Part shown: in pieces, positions 8,562 to 16,662 of the stretch | Layout of the letters: each line of letters starts with the position of its first letter | Position numbering within the stretch: position 1 is the first letter of the stretch | DNA from: Firmicutes bacterium UBA4845 | GTDB taxonomy: Bacteria > Bacillota > Clostridia > Tissierellales > Sedimentibacteraceae | Direction: 5' to 3' | Assembly (NCBI GenBank): GCA_002399975.1 | Contig: DHER01000134.1 | Location: forward strand, 26,005-90,004 | Length of the DNA stretch: 64,000 nt | The notes under the pieces: model-generated | The model's database searches: none | Seen by the model: the letters and a program-made list of their open reading frames with translations, nothing else | What the model was told of the DNA's origin: nothing | Position numbers and translations under genes: made by a program

Positions 8562-8695
8562 ACTAATTCGACAAATTATATAAATTGTTAAAAAATTAAT
8601 TTTTAAATTTGAGGTAACCCTTACAAATTAGACAATTGTTAAAAAATTATTTATTTATATTTCCTCCTGAAAAATTTTAAAATTTCAAAAAATAA

Positions 8696-8767
8696 AAAAG
8701 TTTACAGTGTAACACTTTTGTACACTGTAAACTTTTATTTACACACTTCTGTAAACCTTTATTTACA
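8696..8767 (-). promoter_or_regulatory. Cluster of TTTACA/TGTAAA boxes: activator sites and/or terminator
   Basis: A perfect 16-bp inverted repeat (8696-8711 and 8721-8736, 9-base loop) contains TTTACAGTGTA and its complement. A second dyad, TTTACA-N6-TGTAAA, follows at 8738-8755, and a lone TTTACA lies at 8762. They sit about 135-210 bases upstream of the -24 element, the usual place for enhancer sites of sigma-54 activators. The large repeat also lies just past the activator stop and is followed on the minus strand by TTTTTTATTTTTTG, so it can double as that gene's intrinsic terminator. Confidence 0.6.
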
Positions 8768-8776
8768 CTATGTTCT

Positions 8777-10174
8777 TTATTTAATTTTATATTTTTTTAA
8801 TTTCTGATATAAAAGAGTTCTTGATATACCTAAATATTTTGCTGTTTTTGATTTGTTGTACCCGCATGATTGTAAGGACTGTATAATTGCTTCTTTCTCA
8901 AGAGTACATTTTTTTTCTGTCAATGATTTATCATTTATGGTTTCAGCCGAATTATTTAAAATTTTTTCTTTAGCTGGAGGGAATGCTGCTATGTCAACTT
9001 TTCTGAATTCATCCAAGCTTAAACTTTTTCCAACACAAATATTCATAGCTCTTTCTAAAATATTTTGCAATTCCCTCACATTCCCGGGCCATTCTCTATT
9101 CTTTAAATAGTCTAATGCATTTTTAGAAATACCTTCTATATCCCTCCCCATCTTTCTGTTTAATTTCCAAATGATGCTATCAGCCAGCAAAGGTATATCT
9201 TCCCGTCTGTCCCTCAACGGAGGAAGCAGAATATAGATAATATTCAAACGATAATACAGGTCATTTCTAAATTCACCCCTCTTAACCGTTCCCCTCAAAG
9301 AAACATTGGAAGCAGAAATTATACGAACATCAACCTGAATACTTTCGCTGGAACCTATTCGTTCTATTTCCCTTTCTTGCAGCACTCTAAGCAATTTGGG
9401 CTGAATTGTCAAATCCATCTGATTTATCTCATCCAAAAATATACTCCCTAAATGAGCTATCTCAAATTTTCCCCTTTTACCTCCTTTTTGTGCCCCTGTA
9501 AAAGTTCCCTCCTCATATCCGAAAAATTCCGATTCCATTAAAGAGGCCGGAATTGCTGAACAATTAACCTTAACAAAGGGAAAAATGTTTCTAAGGCTGC
9601 ATGCATGAATGGAATGAGCGACAAGTTCTTTTCCTGTGCCGGTTTCACCTTCGATGAGGACTGTAGAATTTGAAGCTCCAGCCTGATAAATCTGTTCCTT
9701 TAATTTTTTTATGGAATCGCTTTCCCCTATTATATCATCTACATTATATCTTACTCCACTTCTCTTTTTCATTTCTTTCCTTAAAAAATCATATTCTGCA
9801 GTCACCTCTTCTAATTTTTCTGTAAAATCCAAAGCCTGGTCCATAGTTAAAAATGAAGAGCATATAAAGCAGCCAACTGTATTTCCATGATCAATAATCG
9901 GTATATATGACATTATACCTGGAAGTTCAGTTCCATCCTTCTTTCTTGCAAATATGTCCCCACTTATGGTTTTACCGGAGGTTATTGCCGATAATGCTCT
10001 GGAACCTGCAACAAGGTCGTGATTATATTTGCCTATTGCATCTTTTTCAGATATCCCTGTATCCTCCTGCCATTTACGGTTCACATATATATATCTGGCT
10101 TTTTGATCGGTTATAGCTGCAACCCCTAATTGTTCAAAAATCAATTCTACACACTTTGGTGGCACATTAAACAT
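8777..10174 (-). CDS. Sigma-54-dependent transcriptional activator with PAS sensor
   Basis: This is a 465-residue enhancer-binding protein. A PAS domain fills about residues 8-115 (FEQLGVAAITDQKARYIYVN). A short coiled linker is followed by the AAA+ domain: Walker A GETGTGKE, the sigma-54 contact loop GTFTGA, Walker B GSIFLDEIN, and an arginine-finger region. The C-terminus is a Fis-type helix-turn-helix (GYNKSKTAKYLGISRTLLYQ). There is no response-regulator receiver domain, so it likely senses a small ligand or redox state through PAS. GGAGG precedes ATG 10174. It is 42 bases downstream of Hsp33 and directly upstream of the sigma-54 promoter, so the hydroxylase/dehydrogenase operon is its probable target. 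Confidence 0.93.
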   Translation of the reverse strand: MFNVPPKCVELIFEQLGVAAITDQKARYIYVNRKWQEDTGISEKDAIGKYNHDLVAGSRALSAITSGKTISGDIFARKKDGTELPGIMSYIPIIDHGNTVGCFICSSFLTMDQALDFTEKLEEVTAEYDFLRKEMKKRSGVRYNVDDIIGESDSIKKLKEQIYQAGASNSTVLIEGETGTGKELVAHSIHACSLRNIFPFVKVNCSAIPASLMESEFFGYEEGTFTGAQKGGKRGKFEIAHLGSIFLDEINQMDLTIQPKLLRVLQEREIERIGSSESIQVDVRIISASNVSLRGTVKRGEFRNDLYYRLNIIYILLPPLRDRREDIPLLADSIIWKLNRKMGRDIEGISKNALDYLKNREWPGNVRELQNILERAMNICVGKSLSLDEFRKVDIAAFPPAKEKILNNSAETINDKSLTEKKCTLEKEAIIQSLQSCGYNKSKTAKYLGISRTLLYQKLKKYKIK

Positions 10175-10216
10175 TATTTCAAACCTCCACGTTTTTTCTG
10201 TATCATGACAATAGAA

Positions 10217-11101
10217 TTAATCATTTTCAATATAATTAAGTATATTTTTTAATTTCTTTCCCTGAAATAAATATTTTTTATTACAAAAATGACATACAGT
10301 CTCTATCTTCTCGTCTTCCTCTATCAACTGTTTCAAATCATCCCTGCCGATTGTCATCAGCGCCGCCTCCATACGTTCTTCTGAACAATCACATAAAAAT
10401 TCTACCGGTATTTTATCTGTTATTTCAATCTGGAAATCAGAAAAAAGGTCCTTTGCAATTTCCTCAACATCCTTATCATTATTAAAACAACCGGAAACAG
10501 ATTTAAGCCTGTTTAAAGTATCTTCAAGCCTTTTAATATCTTCTTCTTCAATGAATGGAAGTTCTTGAACGATAAAACCTCCTGCAGATTTAATACTGAG
10601 ATCCTTGTCAACAAGAACACCAAGTGCCACAGCAGAATTCTGCTGTTCTGACTGTAAGTAATACATTGCTATGTCTTCGGCTATTTCTCCGGTAACTATA
10701 TCGGTACTTCCAACATAAGGCTCTTTTAACCCTACATCCATCATTACCGAAATCTTGCCGTTAAGTCCTACGGCACCTCCTACGTTCAATTTGCCGTCTT
10801 GCTTTAGAGGTAAGTCCACATTTGGATTATCAACATAACCCTTAACATGGCCGCTGTTATCGGAAACAGCTAAAATAGCACCTATTGGCCCGCCGCCGTT
10901 TATGTTGATCGTAAGCCTGTCATTTTGATTTTTCATCATATATCCCATCATAAGCCCTGCTGTAAGCGTCCTTCCCAATGCAGCTGAAGCCGTCGGAGTG
11001 GTGTTGTGGTATTTCCTGGCTTTCTCCACAGTTTCGGTGGATCTAACCATAAACATCCTGAATGTATTCTTCTTGTCTATTGCTCTTATCATATAATCCA
11101 T
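10217..11101 (-). CDS. hslO: Hsp33 redox-regulated chaperone
   Basis: The 294-residue product matches Hsp33, a cytosolic holdase switched on by oxidation. The N-terminal domain contains ATPTASAALGRTLTAG-like sequence. The C-terminal zinc switch is present as CDC (about residues 237-239) and CHFC (about 269-272), the expected CxC and CxxC pairs. The length is normal for the family. AAGGTG precedes ATG 11101. The sigma-54 activator follows at 42 bases and could be read through from this gene. Confidence 0.95.
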   Translation of the reverse strand: MDYMIRAIDKKNTFRMFMVRSTETVEKARKYHNTTPTASAALGRTLTAGLMMGYMMKNQNDRLTININGGGPIGAILAVSDNSGHVKGYVDNPNVDLPLKQDGKLNVGGAVGLNGKISVMMDVGLKEPYVGSTDIVTGEIAEDIAMYYLQSEQQNSAVALGVLVDKDLSIKSAGGFIVQELPFIEEEDIKRLEDTLNRLKSVSGCFNNDKDVEEIAKDLFSDFQIEITDKIPVEFLCDCSEERMEAALMTIGRDDLKQLIEEDEKIETVCHFCNKKYLFQGKKLKNILNYIEND

Positions 11102-11147
11102 AACTTTTCACCTTCCATAAATAATAAATAATTTGCGGCTTTACTGC

Positions 11148-11894
11148 CTAACAGTCATCCTCTGATATTTTTGCCGAACAAAACACCGCCCGTAATGATG
11201 TTTCACTAAGAGGTTTTTCACAATAATCATCATATATTTCTATTTTGCTGAATCCCGCTTCCTTTAAAAGCCTTGTTAAAACTTTAGTATTATGTATATA
11301 TTGTGTCTGAATCTCATTAATTCTAATATACTTATTACCATCATTCCTAACGAAAAAATTTATTTCCATGTTAACAGATTTATTTTGTCCATAAGCTTCA
11401 TTCTCCCAGACATAAAAAATTTCACCGTCATCATATACATAAGTATCATTAAACATTGTAACATACTTATACTTGGTGCTTATATCAAATATAAATTTAG
11501 AATTACTGGCTAAGTGGTTGTAAATATTTTTAAAAAACCGCTTTGCTTCATTTTCATCAATGTAGTTTATACCGTCACAGCAGCATATGGCAGCATCAAA
11601 CTTATCATCAATCTTGAAATTTGTCATATCCAAGTTCAGCAGCTTAACTCCTGGACTTCTTCCAAGTTTGCTGTATGCTCTAACAAGCATGTCCTGAGAA
11701 ATATCGAAGGCTGTAACCTTGTAATTCTTATCAGCCAATATTTGAGTTATGTTTCCGGTCCCGCAGGCTGCCTCCAAAATTTTTCTGCTGCCGCCTATTT
11801 TATTTATTATAAAGGATGTCCAATTTTCATAATCTATATCAACCATTAGCAAATCATAAATCTGTGAAAATTCTCTGTAGCTTTTGTTAAACAT
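11148..11894 (-). CDS. Class I SAM-dependent methyltransferase
   Basis: This 248-residue protein has the SAM-binding motif I LEAACGTGNITQIL (residues about 40-53), motif II TAFDISQDML and a later DAAICCCDGINYI, all typical of Methyltransf_25/11 proteins. The substrate is unknown. The ATG at 11894 lies five bases after the stop of the spore-protein gene upstream, and the nearest AAGGA lies inside that gene, so translation is probably coupled. If so, part of its expression may be sporulation-specific. Confidence 0.85.
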   Translation of the reverse strand: MFNKSYREFSQIYDLLMVDIDYENWTSFIINKIGGSRKILEAACGTGNITQILADKNYKVTAFDISQDMLVRAYSKLGRSPGVKLLNLDMTNFKIDDKFDAAICCCDGINYIDENEAKRFFKNIYNHLASNSKFIFDISTKYKYVTMFNDTYVYDDGEIFYVWENEAYGQNKSVNMEINFFVRNDGNKYIRINEIQTQYIHNTKVLTRLLKEAGFSKIEIYDDYCEKPLSETSLRAVFCSAKISEDDC

Positions 11895-11899
11895 TTTAT

Positions 11900-12094
11900 C
11901 TATTTTTTCCTTCGTTTCTTCTTTGCGGTCATCAAACCGCCGATTCTGCCTGTTTCTTTAGCCGTGAGACCTCCCCATCCTATTTCATCTACTTTATCCA
12001 TCAATCCTATCTCTTTCGCTATTTCTAATTTTAGTAAATCATCGGGGGTAAGCTCTTTTTTTCTTTTCTTTTTTCCCTTTTTCTTTTCAGCCAT
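11900..12094 (-). CDS. Small acid-soluble spore protein, alpha/beta-type family
   Basis: This is a 64-residue basic protein. Its core, LKLEIAKEIGLMDKV, then GWGGLTAKETGRIGGLM, matches the two conserved blocks of alpha/beta-type SASPs (KLExAxExG and LTxxxxGxxGG), which coat and protect DNA in spores. It differs from classical SASPs in its Lys-rich tails (KKKGKKKRKK at the start and KKKRRKK at the end). AAGGAGG precedes ATG 12094. It is a direct sign that the organism sporulates or descends from sporulators. Confidence 0.75.
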   Translation of the reverse strand: MAEKKKGKKKRKKELTPDDLLKLEIAKEIGLMDKVDEIGWGGLTAKETGRIGGLMTAKKKRRKK

Positions 12095-12148
12095 AAGTAC
12101 CTCCTTAAACTTAAAGTTATGAGATTATTATGATTGAAATATTATTTA

Positions 12149-12289
12149 TTATTCTTCTTTCCTTTTTTTTGTTAGTAAAATTAATTTAATTTCCCTAAGC
12201 GTCATAAGTATTTTATTTAATGTATATTGAATACTTACTAATATTATAAAAAACATTGCTACAAGTATTATCTTTATTTCTAAACTCAT
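12149..12289 (-). CDS. Predicted small membrane protein (46 aa)
   Basis: A 47-codon frame starts at ATG 12289, with AAAGGGAG six bases upstream, and ends with TAA at 12149. The product starts MSLEIKIILVAMFFIILV, which gives one transmembrane helix (about residues 5-25), then an amphipathic stretch and a basic tail (LTKKRKEE). A single helix followed by positive residues suggests an N-out/C-in membrane peptide. I do not recognise a family. It lies 54 bases upstream of the spore-protein gene, in the same direction, so it may be co-transcribed and sporulation-linked. Confidence 0.6.
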   Translation of the reverse strand: MSLEIKIILVAMFFIILVSIQYTLNKILMTLREIKLILLTKKRKEE

Positions 12290-12609
12290 CTAAAACTCCC
12301 TTTAAGGCTGCACAACTGGCAATTTAAACAGCTACAGCCATACATTGAATTAATCAGTATAGAAGCCAATAAACTTTTCAAGCTTTATTATATATCATAA
12401 TTATGATATTACAATATTAATTTACTCTTAAACCTAAGTTAGCGCCATATGCTAAATCCAATAATATACTTAATTTTTAGTAGATTTTTATTAATCCGCT
12501 CAGTATCACCGTATTAAAATTGCCTTTCATATACTTTGATTCATTAATGTATTATAGACTAATTTCTTTTCTTCTGTGCATCACGAATTTTTACTTTATC
12601 TAATATATA
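12290..12609. other. Non-coding AT-rich interval
   Basis: I see no gene, tRNA or strong hairpin in these 320 bases. The interval separates the small membrane protein gene from the HutD stop, and should contain the promoter of the membrane protein/spore-protein/methyltransferase unit, but I could not identify a convincing -35/-10 pair. Confidence 0.5.
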
Positions 12610-13212
12610 CTACCATATAAGTATTTTCGCTGCTAAAATATTAGCATTTACTGTGGAACTTATTTTTATATTTAAAACACATTCATTTTCCACTTTAATT
12701 AAAAGAGTCTGAAACTGATTGATATTATAATTTTTCCCATCTACTTCAACAGAAACATCACTGTTGCAGGCATATATGAAATAAAAGAATTCCTTAAAGT
12801 TACCACGAATTTCTTCTGAAAGTAATAGTTCTTTATTTATATATACGCTATCGAGCTGCCCTTCTGCTCCACTCTTGAGCATCAAGTTAAAATCTCTTGC
12901 CTTTCCAAAACTGACAGTATTTTTATCTCCATCAAATCCATACACTTCAAAAGGTTTTAAATCAATATACTGTATATGATTATGTGTCAGTTTAAGCTGC
13001 CCATCAAGAGGAGTAATGAATCTATATACACCTTCTAATTTAGTAAACTCTGACTTTTCTAATTCTACTGTGGCAGAACTTAATCTGAATTTAAAATTAC
13101 GCCTGCTGTAATCAGACTCCTCAGGATATATAAATAGCTGTGTGGTTTTACCTCCCGACCACTCTGTCGTAATATATTCATCTTCTGTTATCAGTCTTGT
13201 ATTAATAACCAT
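12610..13212 (-). CDS. HutD/Ves family protein
   Basis: The 200-residue cupin-like product contains WSGGKTTQLFIYPE near residue 15, RLSSATVE near 45 and DFNLMLKSG near 110, all diagnostic of the HutD/Ves family. HutD is found with histidine-utilisation genes, where a regulatory or protective role has been proposed, but its chemistry is unproven. I chose ATG 13212 (after GAGGGG) because the extra N-terminal residues of the longer frame do not fit the family. It is about 160 bases downstream of the RocB-like gene on the same strand. No hut genes are nearby. Confidence 0.85.
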   Translation of the reverse strand: MVINTRLITEDEYITTEWSGGKTTQLFIYPEESDYSRRNFKFRLSSATVELEKSEFTKLEGVYRFITPLDGQLKLTHNHIQYIDLKPFEVYGFDGDKNTVSFGKARDFNLMLKSGAEGQLDSVYINKELLLSEEIRGNFKEFFYFIYACNSDVSVEVDGKNYNINQFQTLLIKVENECVLNIKISSTVNANILAAKILIW

Positions 13213-13374
13213 TTTTTTAACCCCTCTGATCTTTCTTTGGTCCTTGTCCAATACCCAAAGCATCCTATGCAATGATGTATGGAGCATCCTCAATATTTAC
13301 AACAAGAGTTCCTTGTAGTTAATTTTTGTTATTGGAATGATTAGTAATAATTAAATATGTATATTGCATTATAA

Positions 13375-15036
13375 TTACGCATTTATTAATTTTGATAAAA
13401 ACAAATCTATAAGTTCCGGGGTTTTATAATATAAATCCTCCTTGTAAACCCTCTCTACGTATTTGTGAATATCCTCTCCCCAGGGGCCTATGTTTATAAC
13501 AGGCATAGATATTTCCTTAATTTCTTCCAATGGAATATAATAGATATCTTTCCACATAAGCATATTATTTTCTATATAGTCAATATCCATTTGATTTGAT
13601 ACAAACATTGCATAACTTAAATCTGATATTCCCGTAAAATAACTCTGAACTGTAATTTCCTGGTTAAAATTTTTTTCAGAATAATTTTTAACATATTCTA
13701 TAACTTCATCGATTTTCTTTGATTTTTCACAAAGCATATTATTATTTACACTTGGATAATATGGAGGAGTAAGTGCTAATACAACACAAGGATCTGTATC
13801 ATTAACAAAATCAAGTGTTTTTTCAATTATAATGTTGGCTGCATCTATCATTGATATTTCATTTTCATTTAAACCTTTCCTGACTTCTTCCATAACCTCC
13901 AAATAAGCATGCTCAAATTTTTCTCCAGAATCTCTCTTTACTTTCTCATATAGTTCCGAATAAAACAAGACCTTAGGTTCAATTTTTATGTTTTTATATT
14001 CTATTCCTAACACTGAAGTATACTTCTTGTAGCTTTCATTTAGATCCTTAATCACTGTTTCAAAAGCCTCAATACTGATTTCTTTTAATTCCTTCATTAA
14101 TTCCATAGGAGTTTTCTTCAAACTTAGGATACTCATATATCCGCATGCAGCCTCCGGCATTGATACATCATATACTGTCTTTCTGTCCTTACTATACAGC
14201 CAAGTTGGAGCAGGCGTCGCCGTATTTCCCTTTTTTTCAATAAATCTTGTATTTAACTCGGTTTTTCTGATTATCTCAGAAAGTAAATTTATCGGATTAA
14301 ATCCTTTATACACATACCCAATATGTGCTTGTCTACCCCTGACATAGACTACAGGCATAATTTTTCCTATTGAGCCGTTATAAAATACAGGCTTTGTTTT
14401 ATTTTTTCTCTCATGGGGTTCTGAATTCACCATCAATTTATAATTAAAGTTGTATTTATTTTTTAATTCCTTTAATTTAAGTACACCTGACCTCATACCG
14501 ACTGACAAATTTTCTTCGTCAGGTACTGATATAAAAACTATATTGCCACTTAAATTATCATCTTTGCTGTATTCTTCAATAAGCGCAAGCTGAATAGCAA
14601 TACCTCCTTTCATATCTGCTACACCACGTCCAAACAGCCACCCGTCGCTTTGCAGATCATCCGCAACACTGTTAGAAAGTTCTATTCCTTTATTTTTAAA
14701 TGCTTCCTCAAGTTCACAAGGCTTCAAGCAAACCGGTTCAAGAAGGCCATAATTACTAGTTTCAACACAGTCATAATGATTTATGAAAACTACTGTATCA
14801 TTTCCCTTTCCTTTCAACAGGCACCAGGGAATCTTTCTTCCAAGATAATCTCCCGGGATTTCAAAAAAACCATAATTCCCAGGATTATTTTTAAAGTATT
14901 CAATTTTTCCGAACCAGTTCTTATAGAATTCTTCTATGTTTCTTTCAAACTTAGAATTGGTATCACTTCTTATACCAACAAGTCCCAACAAATTAGATTC
15001 AATTAGTATCTTTAATTTATCTTTATTAGCAATCAA
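13375..15036 (-). CDS. rocB: RocB-like M20 family peptidase
   Basis: This 553-residue protein matches the RocB group of M20 metallopeptidases, associated with arginine utilisation in Bacillus. Metal-site motifs are visible: FINHYDCVET (His, Asp), GRGVADMKGG (Asp) and the acidic VPDEENLS. The GRQAHIG stretch marks the start of the dimerisation lid. The true substrate of RocB is not established. The start is TTG at 15036 after AAAGGAGATG. Its partner downstream is HutD, an unusual pair because the two are each tied to a different amino acid. Confidence 0.88.
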   Translation of the reverse strand: MIANKDKLKILIESNLLGLVGIRSDTNSKFERNIEEFYKNWFGKIEYFKNNPGNYGFFEIPGDYLGRKIPWCLLKGKGNDTVVFINHYDCVETSNYGLLEPVCLKPCELEEAFKNKGIELSNSVADDLQSDGWLFGRGVADMKGGIAIQLALIEEYSKDDNLSGNIVFISVPDEENLSVGMRSGVLKLKELKNKYNFNYKLMVNSEPHERKNKTKPVFYNGSIGKIMPVVYVRGRQAHIGYVYKGFNPINLLSEIIRKTELNTRFIEKKGNTATPAPTWLYSKDRKTVYDVSMPEAACGYMSILSLKKTPMELMKELKEISIEAFETVIKDLNESYKKYTSVLGIEYKNIKIEPKVLFYSELYEKVKRDSGEKFEHAYLEVMEEVRKGLNENEISMIDAANIIIEKTLDFVNDTDPCVVLALTPPYYPSVNNNMLCEKSKKIDEVIEYVKNYSEKNFNQEITVQSYFTGISDLSYAMFVSNQMDIDYIENNMLMWKDIYYIPLEEIKEISMPVINIGPWGEDIHKYVERVYKEDLYYKTPELIDLFLSKLINA

Positions 15037-15165
15037 TATACCACATCTCCTTTAATAAAACGTCAGTCTTTGTTTCTTCTGAGTATTTATTATATCATGT
15101 ACAGTTATAATTGAATAAGGAAAATAAGCATAATAATTTCCACTGTAATAAATTAAAACAAAAAA

Positions 15166-15209
15166 ACAAACCGACTTTTAAATAACATTAAAAATAAAAG
15201 CAGATTTGT
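15166..15209 (-). terminator. Intrinsic terminator of the tRNA pair
   Basis: On the minus strand a 15-bp stem (ACAAATCTGCTTTTA with TAAAAGTCGGTTTGT, one mismatch and a few G-U pairs) is followed directly by TTTTTTTG. It lies eight bases past the 3' end of tRNA-Val. Confidence 0.8.
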
Positions 15210-15217
15210 CTTAACGA

Positions 15218-15291
15218 TGGAAGCAGGGGGACTCGAACCCTCGACCTCACGGATGTGAACCGTACGCTCTAACCAACTGAGCTATGCTTCC
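15218..15291 (-). tRNA. tRNA-Val (anticodon CAC)
   Basis: The 74-base cloverleaf is complete: acceptor GGAAGCA/TGCTTCC, D-arm GCTCAGTTGGTTAGAGC, anticodon loop TTCACAT giving CAC (reads GUG), T-loop GGTTCGAGTCC and discriminator A. CCA is not encoded. This is a single-codon isoacceptor that supplements the wobbling tRNA-Val(UAC) usually present. Confidence 0.93.
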
Positions 15292-15339
15292 GATGAAAAC
15301 GCGCCTATATCATTTACAGGCGCAAGATTGTCCGATTAA

Positions 15340-15423
15340 TGCGGATGACAGGACTTGAACCTGCATGAAATTGCTCTCACACGGACCTGAACCGTGCGCG
15401 TCTGCCAATTCCGCCACATCCGC
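15340..15423 (-). tRNA. tRNA-Leu (anticodon CAG)
   Basis: The 84-base class II tRNA has acceptor GCGGATG/CATCCGC, anticodon loop TTCAGGT (CAG, reads CUG), a long variable arm and T-loop GGTTCAAGTCC. Discriminator A; CCA not encoded. It is the first gene of the Leu-Val tRNA unit; a GCGCCT/AGGCGC hairpin sits between the two tRNAs (15301-15323). Confidence 0.93.
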
Positions 15424-15444
15424 AAAACTTTAAATTACTGAACT

Positions 15445-15473
15445 ATATTACCACATTTAATTTAAATTAGCAA
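15445..15473 (-). promoter_or_regulatory. Promoter of the tRNA-Leu/tRNA-Val unit
   Basis: TTGCTA (15473-15468) and TAATAT (15450-15445) are separated by 17 bases on the minus strand, placing the start a few bases before tRNA-Leu. Confidence 0.65.
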
Positions 15474-15549
15474 CGGTTTTTTTATAAGTTCAATAATCAT
15501 TAGAATGACATATGAACAATTTATTTCAATAAAGGTAGATTTGATTTTA

Positions 15550-16302
15550 TTATTTTTCTATTTCTATACTGTATTTCCTGCTCAATTCAACTTTTTTATC
15601 TGCGTATACTTTTTCCTGCTTTTCCATGAAACATCCATCTTTAGCTTCTTGATAAGCTTCTTTCAGGCTCAAGTGTTTTTGGGGAATACGCTCCGTTAAT
15701 TTTATGATGTGATACCCAAACTGTGTTTTAACAGGCTTGCTGATTTCTCCCACATGCATGGAAAATACCGCATCATCAAATTCTTTTACCATTTGGCCTT
15801 TCCCAAAACGGCCCAAGTCTCCTCCGGCCTGCTTTGAAGGGCAGCTTGAATATTGAGCAGCAGCTTCTTCAAACGATATACCATCTTCAATATTTTTTAA
15901 AACCTTATTTGCTTTTTCTTTCGAATCAACAAGTATGTGGCTTGCTTTAACCATTTCGCCATTTATAAATTTATCTTTGTGATTTTCATAATAGTCTTTG
16001 ATTTCTTCTTCGGTAACAGTTATCTTGTTGAACAGTTTTCGTAAACCATACTGCTCAAGCAGTGATTTTTTCACATTTCTCATAACGATTTTGAACTCTT
16101 CATCGTCTTCCAAGTTTTGTTCCAAAGCATCGGAATACATTAGCTCATGCATTATAAGTTCATCAACAAGTTTTTTTCTGCCCTCAGGGCCTTGAAAATA
16201 TGCTGAATTCTTACCTAAGTTTTTCATTAAACTATTTAGGTCTGATTCTCTTATTTCCCTTCCGTCAACTTTGGCTATTATTTTATTTTCACTATTTCCC
16301 AT
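15550..16302 (-). CDS. Parvulin-type peptidyl-prolyl isomerase
   Basis: The 250-residue protein has an N-terminal SurA-like helical region (about 1-110) and a parvulin domain (about 115-215) with VKASHILVDSKEKA, GGDLGRFGKGQMVKEFDDA and TQFGYHIIKL. It catalyses cis-trans isomerisation of prolyl bonds. Unlike PrsA foldases it has no signal peptide or lipobox, so it should be cytoplasmic. It follows the HPr-like gene after a 93-base gap containing a long-armed hairpin. AAGGAG precedes ATG 16302. Confidence 0.9.
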   Translation of the reverse strand: MGNSENKIIAKVDGREIRESDLNSLMKNLGKNSAYFQGPEGRKKLVDELIMHELMYSDALEQNLEDDEEFKIVMRNVKKSLLEQYGLRKLFNKITVTEEEIKDYYENHKDKFINGEMVKASHILVDSKEKANKVLKNIEDGISFEEAAAQYSSCPSKQAGGDLGRFGKGQMVKEFDDAVFSMHVGEISKPVKTQFGYHIIKLTERIPQKHLSLKEAYQEAKDGCFMEKQEKVYADKKVELSRKYSIEIEK

Positions 16303-16330
16303 TTAATCTCCTTAATCTTAACAGCTGCAA

Positions 16331-16385
16331 GTTGAGATGGTTTCCAATTGCCGCAACCAGTGTAATAATCAAAGGCCATCTCAAC
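16331..16385 (-). other. Inverted repeat between the HPr-like and parvulin genes
   Basis: GTTGAGATGG at 16331-16340 is perfectly complementary to CCATCTCAAC at 16376-16385, with a 35-base loop. No U-run follows on either strand, so it is not a standard terminator. It sits just upstream of the parvulin ribosome-binding site and could be an RNA processing or attenuation element. Confidence 0.5.
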
Positions 16386-16395
16386 TGACATTTTT

Positions 16396-16662
16396 TTATT
16401 CTTCATCATCCATAGACTCTAACAAATTAGAAAGTTCAGCAATGCATTTATCCTCATCCGGACCTTTTGTAATAATTATAAGCTCATCGCCCTTCGTAGC
16501 ACCTAATGCCATAATGCTTATTATACTTTTACCATTGGCTTCCTGAACGTCTTTCTTTATAATAATCTCACTGTCGTAATTCCTGGCTTTTTTTACAAAT
16601 ATAGCAGCCGGCCTAGCATGCAGCCCAATCTTATTTTTTAGTACTACTTTTTGTGATCTCAT
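16396..16662 (-). CDS. HPr family phosphocarrier protein
   Basis: This is an 88-residue HPr-fold protein. The phosphorylatable His is in GLHARPA (residues 13-19), and the regulatory-serine region NGKSIISIMALG is present, so it can potentially receive both PEP-dependent and kinase-dependent phosphate. Its start overlaps the WhiA stop by four bases (ATGA), so it is probably the counterpart of the HPr-like (Crh) gene that follows whiA in many Firmicutes, and may serve in carbon regulation rather than sugar transport. Confidence 0.92.
   Translation of the reverse strand: MRSQKVVLKNKIGLHARPAAIFVKKARNYDSEIIIKKDVQEANGKSIISIMALGATKGDELIIITKGPDEDKCIAELSNLLESMDDEE

Noticed and set aside
13213..13293. 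N-terminal extension of HutD
   Set aside because: The extra residues are unlike the family, and a good GAGGGG site precedes ATG 13212.
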